Positions 1-8,325 of a stretch of 23,064 nt of DNA are shown here, in pieces. This DNA is from an uncultured Rikenellaceae bacterium (lineage in GTDB: Bacteria; Bacteroidota; Bacteroidia; Bacteroidales; Rikenellaceae), in NCBI GenBank assembly GCA_904501625.1, contig CAJGBR010000021.1, forward strand, positions 1 to 23,064, written 5' to 3'. Each line of letters opens with the position of its first letter. Position 1 is the stretch's first letter. The position numbers and the translations under genes are program-made. The notes under the pieces were generated by a model that ran no database searches, was not told where the DNA came from, and was given only the letters and a program-made list of their open reading frames with translations.

Positions 1-352
1 GGAACTGGTTCGTGACGGAAACGACTTGCTCTACAATCTGGACATCTCGATTCCTCAGGCAATTTTGGGTACAAGCATAGAAATTCCGGCCGTAGATGGA
101 CGCGTCAAAATCAAGATTGACCCAGGTACTCAAACCGGTAAAGTCTTGCGACTCAAAGGCAAAGGCATTCCCGATGTCAATGGCTACGGACGTGGTGACT
201 TACTTGTAATTGTCAATGTATTTATACCCAAAAACATCTCTTCAGAAGAGAAACAAATGATTGAAAAACTATCGAAATCATCGAACTTCTCACCCGAAAA
301 AGGCAAACTGGATATGAATATTTTTGACAAAATGAGAAATTTTTTCAGGTAA
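1..352 (+). CDS. dnaJ: Chaperone DnaJ (Hsp40), C-terminal fragment
   Basis: This is the 3' end of a gene that begins before the window; the reading frame is already open at base 2 (E-L-V-R-D-G-N-D-L-L-Y...), so the TTG at 26 is not a start. About 116 residues remain. They match the C-terminal substrate-binding and dimerisation part of DnaJ: an 'ISIPQAILGTSIEIPAVDG' stretch, then 'VKIKIDPGTQTGKVLRLKGKG' type residues, then GRGDLLV and the acidic/basic tail. In the family DnaJ stimulates DnaK's ATPase and hands over unfolded clients in the cytoplasm. The J-domain, G/F region and zinc fingers lie outside the window. The next gene, on the same strand, starts 47 nt downstream with no clear -7 element between, so read-through into it is possible. 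Confidence 0.93.
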   Translation, partial: ELVRDGNDLLYNLDISIPQAILGTSIEIPAVDGRVKIKIDPGTQTGKVLRLKGKGIPDVNGYGRGDLLVIVNVFIPKNISSEEKQMIEKLSKSSNFSPEKGKLDMNIFDKMRNFFR

Positions 353-399
353 TAACAACTAAGTCAGAACTAAATTAATACACCAAAAAACAGCATATT

Positions 400-1479
400 A
401 TGGCAAACAATAAATACTGCATCATAATGGCAGGCGGTGTCGGAAGCCGTTTCTGGCCTATGAGTAGACAAGCACACCCAAAACAGTTTCTTGATATTCT
501 CGGAACAGGCAAAAGTTTTATCCGACAAACTTACGAACGATTTGCCGAATTTATTCCTGACAGCAACTTCCTCGTGGTTACAAACGCAAACTACAAGACC
601 GAAGTTCTGCGTCAGATTCCCGAACTTGACATTGATCAAGTACTGTGTGAACCACTCGGTCGCAATACGGCACCTTGCATCGCTTATGCTGCATACAGAC
701 TGTTGGCACAAGATCCTGAAGCAACGATGATTGTCACACCATCTGACCACTATACTTCTAATCAGGAAGTATTCAAAAGTGTAATTCTCAATGCTGCCGA
801 TTTTGCAGATAATAATCGTGCACTTGTAACCATCGGTATCCGTCCGAACCGACCAGCTACGGGCTACGGTTATATTCAGGTTGCAGACACACCTGTTCAA
901 AACGGCGTCAACAAGGTAAAAACTTTCACCGAAAAACCGACTCTCGAAGTGGCAAGAGCATTTCTTGATAGCGGCGATTTCTTTTGGAATTCGGGGATCT
1001 TCATTTGGAGTGTAAAAACAATTATTGATGCATTCGAAAAATGGTTACCTGAAATTGACTCACTGTTCAAATCTATTGCCGACGACTACGGCAAACCATC
1101 TGAACGTGAAGCAATTGCGAAAATATATCCAGAATGTCGCAACATATCGATTGACTATGGCATTATGGAAAAGACTCCAGATGCATACGTAATCTGTTCA
1201 GATTTCGGTTGGTCAGACATCGGCACCTGGGAATCACTATACCAAAACTCACGTCTGACTTTTGATCAAAATGTAGCAAACGAAAATACATTTGCCTACA
1301 ACACTACGGGTACAATCATCAAAGTTCCCTCTGACAAACTTGTCGTAGTTGAAGGTCTTAAAGATTATATTGTTGTTGAGAGTGACAATGTACTGCTGAT
1401 TTGCCGACGCGAAAATGAACAAAACATCAAACAATTTGTTGAAGATGTAAAACTTAAGAAAGGTAATAAATTTATTTAA
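400..1479 (+). CDS. manC: Mannose-1-phosphate guanylyltransferase
   Basis: A 359-residue protein, predicted to convert mannose-1-phosphate and GTP to GDP-mannose in the cytoplasm, feeding GDP-fucose and surface polysaccharide synthesis. Seen directly: the nucleotidyltransferase signature GGVGSRFWPMSR (residues 12-23) with P27-K28-Q29-F30, the PSDH metal/nucleotide motif (114-117), FTEKP (176-180), NSGIF (197-201), DYGIMEK (252-258) and FGWSDIGTW (269-277). The protein ends soon after a short beta-helical segment, so it is the single-domain form and lacks the phosphomannose isomerase domain found in bifunctional ManC/AlgA (about 470 residues). The ATG start follows an A-rich stretch typical of Bacteroidetes leaders. 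A strong terminator sits 22 nt after the stop. Family assignment is firm; the symbol manC (versus algA-like naming) is by convention. Confidence 0.93.
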   Translation: MANNKYCIIMAGGVGSRFWPMSRQAHPKQFLDILGTGKSFIRQTYERFAEFIPDSNFLVVTNANYKTEVLRQIPELDIDQVLCEPLGRNTAPCIAYAAYRLLAQDPEATMIVTPSDHYTSNQEVFKSVILNAADFADNNRALVTIGIRPNRPATGYGYIQVADTPVQNGVNKVKTFTEKPTLEVARAFLDSGDFFWNSGIFIWSVKTIIDAFEKWLPEIDSLFKSIADDYGKPSEREAIAKIYPECRNISIDYGIMEKTPDAYVICSDFGWSDIGTWESLYQNSRLTFDQNVANENTFAYNTTGTIIKVPSDKLVVVEGLKDYIVVESDNVLLICRRENEQNIKQFVEDVKLKKGNKFI

Positions 1480-1500
1480 GCACAATTGGCTAAATATATA

Positions 1501-1536
1501 GAGAGAGGGTGTCGTTTGGACACCCTCTCTTTTTCT
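1501..1536 (+). terminator. Rho-independent terminator of manC
   Basis: A perfect stem of about 12 bp (1502-1513 with 1519-1530, core GAGAGGGTGTC/GACACCCTCTC), a 5-nt loop, then a T-rich tail at 1530-1537. It lies between converging manC and radA. The T tract favours the rightward direction; leftward the tail is only TCTATATATTT, so it may end radA transcripts less efficiently. Confidence 0.9.
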
Positions 1537-1543
1537 CAAATGA

Positions 1544-2923
1544 TTAATAGTTTTGGCGGTTCTCAGTCAGGTAGTGGGCAACCTCATCAATCCGCGAAAC
1601 ATATATCACCTCAATATCTGACGAGATATTTTTCAGACTCTTTTTAAGATAATTTGACACGACGATTCGTTTAAATCCCAAACGTGCAGCCTCTGCGATA
1701 CGTTGTTCGCTTCTGGCCGCAGGTCTGATCTCACCCGAAAGACCAATCTCTCCTGCAAAGCAGACACTATCTCCCAACTTAATATCAAAAAACGATGATA
1801 ATATCGAAGCAACAACTGCAAGATCGAGTCCCGTATCTGAGATCTTAAATCCTCCCGCAAAATTGAGAAATATATCCTTGCCGAATAGTTTCAATCCCAA
1901 ACGTTTTTCGAGCACTGCCAGCAACATACCCAGACGCTTGATGTCAAATCCCGTCGCCGAACGTTGTGGTGTCGAATAGGTTGCATTAGCAACCAATGCC
2001 TGAGTCTCAATCAAAAACGGACGCACTCCGTCAATGGCAGCACCAACTGCCACACCGCTGAGAGGCACATCGTAGTGTGACAACAGAATGTCTGACGGAT
2101 TTACAACTTCACGCAATCCCGTTCCAGACATTTCGAACACCCCGATTTCGGAAGTCGCTCCAAAACGGTTTTTCATACATCTCAGTATTCTGTAAATATT
2201 GTTACTATCGCCTTCGAACTGCAACACAACATCGACTATGTGTTCAAGAATCTTAGGTCCTGCTATCACGCCATCTTTTGTAATGTGTCCGATTATAAAG
2301 GCCGATATACCACTCTCTTTCACAAATTTCAACAACATAGATGCACACTCACGAATCTGAGATACACTACCCGGAGACGAATCAATCGAATCGGTATACA
2401 TTGTCTGAATCGAATCGATAACAACTACATCTGGTGTCAACTGACGCATCTGATTCAAAATATCTTCAAGTCTCGTTTCAGCATATATAAGACACTCTTC
2501 AGAGTCAATTCCAAGACGTTCGCCCCTCATTCTGATTTGTTGAGCCGACTCTTCTCCTGACACGTAGAGAGTCTTGATTCCCTGTGTGTGCAGTGCAATT
2601 TGCAGACTCAGAGTCGATTTTCCGATTCCTGGTTCTCCGCCTAACAACACCAAAGACCCCGGGACAAGACCACCTCCAAGCACACGATTCACTTCACCAT
2701 TAGCCAAAAGCACCCTTTTGTAATCGATCTTCTCAACACGACTCAATGGAATAGGCACATTACGTTCGCCCTCTGGTGCAAATCTTATGTTGTTTTTCGA
2801 CTCTTTTGATACAATCTCCTCGACAAATGTATTCCACTGCTCGCACTCAGGACATTTACCCAACCATTTCGGAGCTTCAGCTCCACAATTATTGCAAAAA
2901 TATTTTTTCTGAAGTTTTGCCAT
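1544..2923 (-). CDS. radA: DNA repair protein RadA (Sms)
   Basis: A 459-residue RecA-like ATPase that in other bacteria drives branch migration during recombination. The order of domains is complete: an N-terminal zinc finger with C10, C13, C24 and C27; a RecA-like core with Walker A GGEPGIGKST (residues 95-104) and a hydrophobic strand ending in the Walker B aspartate (VVVID, 166-170); the RadA-specific KNRFG motif (251-255); and a Lon-protease-like C-terminal domain (about 280-455) that in this family is a scaffold, not a protease. Length is normal for the family (about 450-460). It begins 5 nt after the dapD stop, so the two genes are probably co-transcribed from the dapD promoter. Confidence 0.96.
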   Translation of the reverse strand: MAKLQKKYFCNNCGAEAPKWLGKCPECEQWNTFVEEIVSKESKNNIRFAPEGERNVPIPLSRVEKIDYKRVLLANGEVNRVLGGGLVPGSLVLLGGEPGIGKSTLSLQIALHTQGIKTLYVSGEESAQQIRMRGERLGIDSEECLIYAETRLEDILNQMRQLTPDVVVIDSIQTMYTDSIDSSPGSVSQIRECASMLLKFVKESGISAFIIGHITKDGVIAGPKILEHIVDVVLQFEGDSNNIYRILRCMKNRFGATSEIGVFEMSGTGLREVVNPSDILLSHYDVPLSGVAVGAAIDGVRPFLIETQALVANATYSTPQRSATGFDIKRLGMLLAVLEKRLGLKLFGKDIFLNFAGGFKISDTGLDLAVVASILSSFFDIKLGDSVCFAGEIGLSGEIRPAARSEQRIAEAARLGFKRIVVSNYLKKSLKNISSDIEVIYVSRIDEVAHYLTENRQNY

Positions 2924-2928
2924 TATTT

Positions 2929-3744
2929 CTAAACTGCCACATCGAACTCTCTCAGAGCATCGTTAAGTGATGTTTTCTTATCGGTTGATTCTTTTCGCTG
3001 TCCAATTATCAATGCACACGGAACAGAATACTCTCCCGCAGGAAACTGTTTCTTGTAACTTCCAGGAATTACCACCGAACGCGGAGGCACATACCCCTTA
3101 TACTCAATCGGTGTGTTGCCGCTAACATCTATAATTTTTGTTGATCCCGTAATTACGGTATTTGCTCCGAGTACCGCCTCGCTACCGATTCTGGCACCCT
3201 CGACAATAATACATCTCGAACCGATGAATGCCCCATCTTCCACAATCACGGGAGCCGCTTGTACAGGTTCCAATACACCACCGATTCCTACCCCACCACT
3301 GAGATGAACGTGCTTCCCGATTTGTGCACACGAACCTACCGTAGCCCACGTATCAACCATCGTATTCGAATCGACATAGGCCCCGATATTCACATACGAC
3401 GGCATCATAATTACACCCGGAGCCAAGTATGCTCCATATCTTGCCGCAGCAGGTGGAACTACCCTCACTCCCAACGATTCGTAATCTGTTTTGAGTGCCA
3501 TCTTGTCGTGGAATTCCAGGATTCCGGCGTGAGTTGTCTCCATTTTTCTCAGTGGGAAATACAGTATCACAGCCTTTTTAACCCACTCATTAACACGCCA
3601 ATTGCCATCACCCAGCGGTTCTGCACAACGCAATTTCCCCTTATCAAGCATCTCGATAACACTATCGATTGCCTGCTTGGTTTCATCAAGTTCCAAAAGC
3701 GAACGATCGTCCCACGCACGAAGAATAATATTTTCAAGTTCCAT
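2929..3744 (-). CDS. dapD: 2,3,4,5-tetrahydropyridine-2,6-dicarboxylate N-succinyltransferase
   Basis: A 271-residue enzyme predicted to transfer succinyl from succinyl-CoA to tetrahydrodipicolinate, in the succinylase branch of diaminopimelate/lysine synthesis. The N-terminal helical domain (1-95) is followed by a left-handed beta-helix of hexapeptide repeats (about 100-225). Within it is the DapD hallmark DTWATVGSCAQIGKHVHLSG (131-150), continuing into a GGVGIGGVLEP stretch (150-160). Length matches the family (about 270-280). The final 20 residues form the usual C-terminal tail. The ATG lies about 20 nt downstream of a TACCTTTG promoter element. Pairing with radA looks like simple operon sharing; no functional link is evident. 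Confidence 0.95.
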   Translation of the reverse strand: MELENIILRAWDDRSLLELDETKQAIDSVIEMLDKGKLRCAEPLGDGNWRVNEWVKKAVILYFPLRKMETTHAGILEFHDKMALKTDYESLGVRVVPPAAARYGAYLAPGVIMMPSYVNIGAYVDSNTMVDTWATVGSCAQIGKHVHLSGGVGIGGVLEPVQAAPVIVEDGAFIGSRCIIVEGARIGSEAVLGANTVITGSTKIIDVSGNTPIEYKGYVPPRSVVIPGSYKKQFPAGEYSVPCALIIGQRKESTDKKTSLNDALREFDVAV

Positions 3745-3765
3745 AATTCATCAATAATTTGTCAA

Positions 3766-3773
3766 CAAAGGTA
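3766..3773 (-). promoter_or_regulatory. -7 promoter element for dapD-radA
   Basis: On the minus strand this reads TACCTTTG, a full match to the Bacteroidetes -7 consensus TAnnTTTG, about 22 nt upstream of the dapD ATG. No clear -33 TTTG is visible at about 20 nt spacing; an A/T tract (3772-3788) occupies that position. Confidence 0.65.
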
Positions 3774-3802
3774 AAAAATTTTTTTTATTGAATTATTAGA
3801 AT

Positions 3803-3810
3803 TACCTTTG
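3803..3810 (+). promoter_or_regulatory. -7 promoter element for the CLC channel gene
   Basis: TACCTTTG on the plus strand, 34 nt upstream of the channel ATG. It is the mirror image of the dapD element 30 bp away, so the two transcription units are divergent and share the intervening A/T-rich tract. No good -33 TTTG is seen. Confidence 0.62.
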
Positions 3811-3844
3811 AAGCTGATTTATTCCCTAAAAATTTGATTCAGAA

Positions 3845-5617
3845 ATGGATATCGGAGTACTATACAGATTCACAACCCGTATGACTAATCGACTGTCCGA
3901 AAAACAACTGATGATTATTCTGGCAATCATCACTGGACTGCTTACAGGTTGTGGAGTCTATATTTTCGAGCAACTTTTACATTTGATTAAAACAGGTCTT
4001 ACAAGCTGGTTTGCAATCGATTCGGCAAGTTTCTTTTATTTTGTATACCCGACGATTGGTATGCTACTTGTTGTGCTGTTTGTAAAATATTTTGTCAAAG
4101 ACGACCTCTCCGAAGGTGTCACTCAAGTGTTGTATGCCATATCCCGTAAAGGTTCAAAAATCAAACCACACAACTGCTATTCGTCGGTCGTAGCCGGAGC
4201 AACAACTATCGGTTTTGGGGGATCAGTCGGACCCGAATCTCCAATCATTATGACAGGTGCAGCTATAGGTTCTAATGTCGGACAGTTTCTCAGAATGAAC
4301 TACCGCAATACAACACTGATGATTGGTTGTGGTGTAGCTGCAGCTTGTGCTGCAATTTTCAAGGCTCCAATCACAGGAGTGGCTTTCGTCATCGAAATTA
4401 TTATGATGGACCTGACTATCGGATCAATTATTCCGTTGCTGATTTCCGCCGTAACAGCAACATCACTGGTGTTTGCACTGCGTGGTTTCGATCCTATTTT
4501 CTCGGTCACAATGAATAGCGAATTCCTCTTGCAGGATATTCCGTACTTCATTCTAATGGGAGTTATCTGTGGACTTGTAGCATATTATTTCACAGAGATG
4601 AACTCTTGGGTTGCACGCAAACTGCAAAAGATCAAACATATATATATTAGACTTATTGTTGGTGGGATTGTCATCGGATCGCTGATATTTTTGTTTCCTC
4701 CACTTTATGGCGAAGGATATGAATATCTCCAGAATCTGATTAACGGCAATCTCGAATCTGTATTTGACAACTCGTTATTTTATGCATACCGAGACGAAAC
4801 CTGGATATTGATACTCTATTTACTCGGAGTCATCTTCTTTAAGGTCATTGCAATGTCAGCAACCAATGCTGCAGGTGGAGTCGGCGGGGTGTTTGCACCG
4901 TCACTGTTTATCGGAGCATTTACAGGTGCTGCACTTGCTTTGATTCTGAACACACTCTTTGGATTAGAACTATCTCCTATCACCTTTTCACTCGTAGGTA
5001 TGGCCGGGATTATGTCCGGTGTACTTGATGCTCCACTGACAGCAATATTCCTGATTGCTGAGGTTACGGACAGTTACGAATTATTCGTGCCACTGATGAT
5101 GGTATCGGCAATATCATATATGATTAGTTACTATCTTGAGCCATACTCGATTTACACTCGAAAATTGGTTCTCCGGGGCGACCTTGTTACTCACGACAAG
5201 GATAAGGCTGTATTGTTATTCCTGGACATTCGCAAACTGATTGAAAATGATATGGAAAGTGTTGCCCCAGATATTCCACTGGGCGAGATGGTGAAGACTG
5301 TTTCTCGCAGCAAACGAAATATTTTCCCGGTTTTGGATCAGAGTGGCTATTTACAAGGTGTCGTTACACTTGATGATATTCGACGTGATATGTTCGACCG
5401 CGACAAATATGAAAATCTCGTATCGGATTATATGACTATTCCACCTGACATTATCGTGGCCGGAGATTCGATGCAGGTCGTACTCGATAAGTTTGAAAAG
5501 ACCCACGCGTGGAATCTGCCCGTAGTAGACGAAAATAATCAATATATCGGATTTGTATCAAAATCGAAGATTTTCTCTGCATACAGAAATCAACTCATAG
5601 AAATCAGTCACGATTAA
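3845..5617 (+). CDS. CLC-family chloride channel with C-terminal CBS pair
   Basis: A 590-residue inner-membrane protein: many hydrophobic segments between about residues 22 and 435, then a cytoplasmic CBS pair (about 473-527 and 528-588). CLC landmarks are present: LSEG (88-91) at the GSGIP site, GSVGPE (126-131) at the GREGP site, the KAPITG segment (173-178), GGVFAPSL (347-354), and a tyrosine-containing PYSIYTRKL segment (433-441) where the inner-gate tyrosine lies. By my alignment the external gating glutamate (E148 of E. coli CLC-ec1) is V128, and the internal proton glutamate (E203) is I185; the preceding glutamate, E184, remains. That favours a passive anion channel over a Cl-/H+ exchanger, which is an inference. 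CBS domains usually bind adenine nucleotides. It is a monocistronic unit with its own promoter and terminator. Confidence 0.92.
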   Translation: MDIGVLYRFTTRMTNRLSEKQLMIILAIITGLLTGCGVYIFEQLLHLIKTGLTSWFAIDSASFFYFVYPTIGMLLVVLFVKYFVKDDLSEGVTQVLYAISRKGSKIKPHNCYSSVVAGATTIGFGGSVGPESPIIMTGAAIGSNVGQFLRMNYRNTTLMIGCGVAAACAAIFKAPITGVAFVIEIIMMDLTIGSIIPLLISAVTATSLVFALRGFDPIFSVTMNSEFLLQDIPYFILMGVICGLVAYYFTEMNSWVARKLQKIKHIYIRLIVGGIVIGSLIFLFPPLYGEGYEYLQNLINGNLESVFDNSLFYAYRDETWILILYLLGVIFFKVIAMSATNAAGGVGGVFAPSLFIGAFTGAALALILNTLFGLELSPITFSLVGMAGIMSGVLDAPLTAIFLIAEVTDSYELFVPLMMVSAISYMISYYLEPYSIYTRKLVLRGDLVTHDKDKAVLLFLDIRKLIENDMESVAPDIPLGEMVKTVSRSKRNIFPVLDQSGYLQGVVTLDDIRRDMFDRDKYENLVSDYMTIPPDIIVAGDSMQVVLDKFEKTHAWNLPVVDENNQYIGFVSKSKIFSAYRNQLIEISHD

Positions 5618-5647
5618 TCGCGACTATGACCTAAAGGCAAATAAACA

Positions 5648-5689
5648 GAGAGTGCCCAACCAGATGGTTAAGCACTCTTTTCTTTTTAT
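5648..5689 (+). terminator. Terminator of the CLC channel gene
   Basis: Stem AGAGTGC/GCACTCT (5649-5655 with 5672-5678), a 2x2 internal loop, an inner AACC/GGTT stem (5658-5661 with 5666-5669) and a 4-nt loop, followed by the T-rich tail TTTCTTTTTATT. It lies between converging genes and may also end proS transcripts, although the leftward tail (CTGTTTATTT) is weaker. Confidence 0.82.
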
Positions 5690-5711
5690 TATGGTCTGTA
5701 CTGATGATCTA

Positions 5712-7196
5712 TTAGTATGCTTTTGCAAACAAGACTCTGCGTGCAGAAGGTTTGCCTGTAACCATACATACACCAGGAGTATCATCACCATCAACAGGGA
5801 TACAACGGATTGTAGCTTTTGTCTCTTCTTTAATTCGAGCTTCGGTCTCCGGAGTTCCGTCCCAATGAGCCAGAATAAATCCGCCTTTTGTTTCAAGCAC
5901 CTCTTTAAATTCTTCGTAAGTATCAACCTTAGTCGTATTTTCTTCTCTGAATTTCAATGCACGAGCAAAAATTCCCTTTTGAATTTCGTCCATCAAGTTC
6001 ACTGCCAAATCGGCAATACCCTCTGTTGAAACAGTTTGCTTTTCGAGCGTATCTCGACGCATAATTTCAATTGTTCCGTTTGCCAGATCTCGAGGACCCA
6101 TTGCCATTCTCAACGGCACTCCCTTGAGTTCGTACTCAGAGAACTTAAAGCCTGAACGTACATTATCACGATCATCAATTTTAACACTGATACCACGATT
6201 TTTCAGCTCGGCAGCAATCTGATCCATCTTTTCGAGAATCTGTTTTAATTCGTCATCGCCCTTATAAATCGGAATCATAACGACTTGAATCGGAGCCAAT
6301 TTTGGAGGAATCATCAAACCGTTATTATCCGAGTGAGCCATAATCAACGCACCCATCAGACGAGTTGATACGCCCCACGATGTTGCCCAAACATACTCCA
6401 ATTTTCCTTCTTTATTCGTAAATTGCACATCAAATGCCTTAGCAAAATTCTGAGCCAGGAAGTGAGATGTTCCTGATTGCAGAGCCTTACCGTCCTGCAT
6501 CAATGCTTCGATGGTCATTGTATCTTCGGCACCTGCGAAACGTTCGCTGTCAGATTTGTGTCCAACCACAACCGGCATTGCCATATACTCTTCGGCAAAA
6601 CGTTGATAAACACGTATCATCTTCCACATTTCATCAATTGCTTCTTGACGGTTCGAGTGAGCAGTGTGACCCTCTTGCCAGAGGAATTCGGCTGTTCTGA
6701 GGAATAGACGGGTACGCATCTCCCAACGCACCACGTTAGCCCATTGATTACACAAAATAGGCAGATCTCGGTACGAGTGAATCCAATTTTTATATGTACT
6801 CCAGATAATGGTTTCAGACGTAGGTCTAACGATCAATTCTTCTTCGAGTTTTGCTTCCGGATCCACGACTACACCTTTGCCGTCAGGATCATTTTTGAGT
6901 CGGTAGTGTGTTACTACAGCACACTCTTTTGCAAATCCATCTACGTGGTTTGCCTCTCTTGAAAAGTATGATTTGGGAATAAACAGCGGGAAATAGGCAT
7001 TTTGGTGACCTGTTTCCTTGAACATTTTATCAAGAGCAGCCTGCATATTTTCCCATATAGCATAGCCATATGGTTTGATTACCATACAACCTCTGACAGC
7101 TGAGTTCTCTGCTAAACCTGCCTTATTGACCAAGTCGTTATACCATTGGTAGTAGTTTTCTTCCTTACTTGTAAGATCTTTTAGTTCTTTTGCCAT
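5712..7196 (-). CDS. proS: Prolyl-tRNA synthetase, archaeal/eukaryotic type
   Basis: A 494-residue class II aminoacyl-tRNA synthetase that charges tRNA-Pro with proline. Motifs seen: the proline/ATP loop RPTSE (124-128) followed by T129, motif 2 around NVVRWEMRTRLFLRTAEF (154-171) with the QEGHTAH stretch (174-180), and motif 3 near the GVSTRLMGALIMAH segment (about 284-297). Then come the anticodon-binding domain and a C-terminal extra domain ending in tyrosine (...LFAKAY). That ending and the length of about 480-500 mark the archaeal/eukaryotic-type ProRS, without the long editing insertion of the E. coli type. This type is usual in Bacteroidetes. It starts 15 nt after pyrD and is probably co-transcribed with it. 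Confidence 0.96.
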   Translation of the reverse strand: MAKELKDLTSKEENYYQWYNDLVNKAGLAENSAVRGCMVIKPYGYAIWENMQAALDKMFKETGHQNAYFPLFIPKSYFSREANHVDGFAKECAVVTHYRLKNDPDGKGVVVDPEAKLEEELIVRPTSETIIWSTYKNWIHSYRDLPILCNQWANVVRWEMRTRLFLRTAEFLWQEGHTAHSNRQEAIDEMWKMIRVYQRFAEEYMAMPVVVGHKSDSERFAGAEDTMTIEALMQDGKALQSGTSHFLAQNFAKAFDVQFTNKEGKLEYVWATSWGVSTRLMGALIMAHSDNNGLMIPPKLAPIQVVMIPIYKGDDELKQILEKMDQIAAELKNRGISVKIDDRDNVRSGFKFSEYELKGVPLRMAMGPRDLANGTIEIMRRDTLEKQTVSTEGIADLAVNLMDEIQKGIFARALKFREENTTKVDTYEEFKEVLETKGGFILAHWDGTPETEARIKEETKATIRCIPVDGDDTPGVCMVTGKPSARRVLFAKAY

Positions 7197-7211
7197 TGCT
7201 GTTTATGTATT

Positions 7212-8264
7212 TTATTTTTGATATTTCTTAATTTGTTCTCTTTCTTTCAGGGCTTTGCAGATCTGATTGACAAACGATGGTCCGTTATAAATAAATCCGG
7301 AGTAAACCTGAATCAAGCAGGCTCCGGCATCTAACATCGCCAATGCATCTTCAACTGTCATAATGCCACCGACTCCAATTATTGGGAAACGTCCTTCTGT
7401 TTTAGTATGAATATATTTAACGATTTCAAGGCTACGTTTTGTCAGTGGAGCTCCGCTGAGTCCTCCATTCCCGATTCGTTCGACTTGTGAAGGTGAGGCT
7501 GACAATCCTTCACGAGAGGTTGTAGTATTTGTTGCAACAATTCCATCAATTTTACACTCTATCATCGTTGCAATCATATTGTCGATCTGCTCATTTGTGA
7601 GATCAGGCGAAATCTTGAGCATAATTGGGCGGTAAGAATTTTGTCCTCGACGGAATTCAATCAATGTGTTGAGAATCTCTTTAAGACCATTATCTTGAAG
7701 ATCCCTAAGATTTACAATGTTTGGACAACTGACATTGATTACAAAATAATCGACATATTCGTACAAACTGCGAAACAACTTTAGGTAATCGCTTGCTGCT
7801 CTTTCATTCGGAGTAAGTGTATTCTTTCCGAGATTTCCCCCAATTATAAGATTAGGGTTTGCTTTTTTCAGATTTTTCACAGCATTTTCGACTCCGAGAT
7901 TGTTGAATCCCATACGGTTAATTATTGCTTGATCTCCAATTAATCTGAACAAACGTGGCTTAGGATTGCCAGGTTGTCCTTTCGGAGTAATAGTCCCAAC
8001 TTCAAGGAACCCAAATCCTAAACAAGACAATTCATTGCAGACTTCGGCATTCTTGTCAAAACCGGCAGCCAATCCTACAGGATTTGGAAACTTCATTCCC
8101 AAAACTTCACGTTCGAGCACAGGATCACTTACTCTGAAAATTGCTCTGAGCAAAGATTTCATTCCTGGAATATAACGCACACACTTCATCATTGATACTG
8201 TAAAATGATGAATTCCCTCTGGAGACATCAGGAAAAATATTGGTCGTAAAATCTTTTTATACAT
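7212..8264 (-). CDS. pyrD: Dihydroorotate dehydrogenase (quinone), class 2
   Basis: A 350-residue FMN enzyme predicted to oxidise dihydroorotate to orotate in pyrimidine synthesis, passing electrons to quinone at the inner membrane. Class 2 features: an N-terminal hydrophobic helical segment (1-30, starting MYKKILRPIFFLMSPEG) for membrane association, the NPVGLAAGFDKN motif (61-72), GFGFLEVGT (83-91), NRMGFNN (116-122), and serine S179 in NVSCPN as the catalytic base (class 1 enzymes have cysteine). Phosphate-binding glycines are in GVGGI near the C-terminus. Length fits class 2 (about 335-360). It is the first gene of a leftward pair with proS and has its own TACCTTTG element. Confidence 0.96.
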   Translation of the reverse strand: MYKKILRPIFFLMSPEGIHHFTVSMMKCVRYIPGMKSLLRAIFRVSDPVLEREVLGMKFPNPVGLAAGFDKNAEVCNELSCLGFGFLEVGTITPKGQPGNPKPRLFRLIGDQAIINRMGFNNLGVENAVKNLKKANPNLIIGGNLGKNTLTPNERAASDYLKLFRSLYEYVDYFVINVSCPNIVNLRDLQDNGLKEILNTLIEFRRGQNSYRPIMLKISPDLTNEQIDNMIATMIECKIDGIVATNTTTSREGLSASPSQVERIGNGGLSGAPLTKRSLEIVKYIHTKTEGRFPIIGVGGIMTVEDALAMLDAGACLIQVYSGFIYNGPSFVNQICKALKEREQIKKYQK

Positions 8265-8285
8265 TACCTGTCAATAAATTTGCGA

Positions 8286-8293
8286 CAAAGGTA
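8286..8293 (-). promoter_or_regulatory. -7 promoter element for pyrD-proS
   Basis: Reads TACCTTTG on the minus strand, 21 nt upstream of the pyrD ATG and 33 nt beyond the rseP stop. This suggests that pyrD-proS is transcribed separately from the upstream obgE-rseP run. The -33 region is not recognisable. Confidence 0.6.
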
Positions 8294-8325
8294 AGAAAAA
8301 ATTACATAATTATTTTCTAAACCTT

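Noticed and set aside
370..900. A 176-codon open frame antisense to manC
   Set aside because: It lies fully opposite a confident gene, is cysteine- and histidine-rich in an irregular way, and shows no motif.
3259..3774. A 171-codon open frame antisense to dapD
   Set aside because: Shadow of the dapD coding strand; composition is unlike real protein and it runs over the dapD promoter.
8294..8325. A terminator for rseP in the A/T-rich gap (AATTA/TAATT)
   Set aside because: The palindrome is short, has no G/C core and is expected by chance in such A/T-rich sequence.
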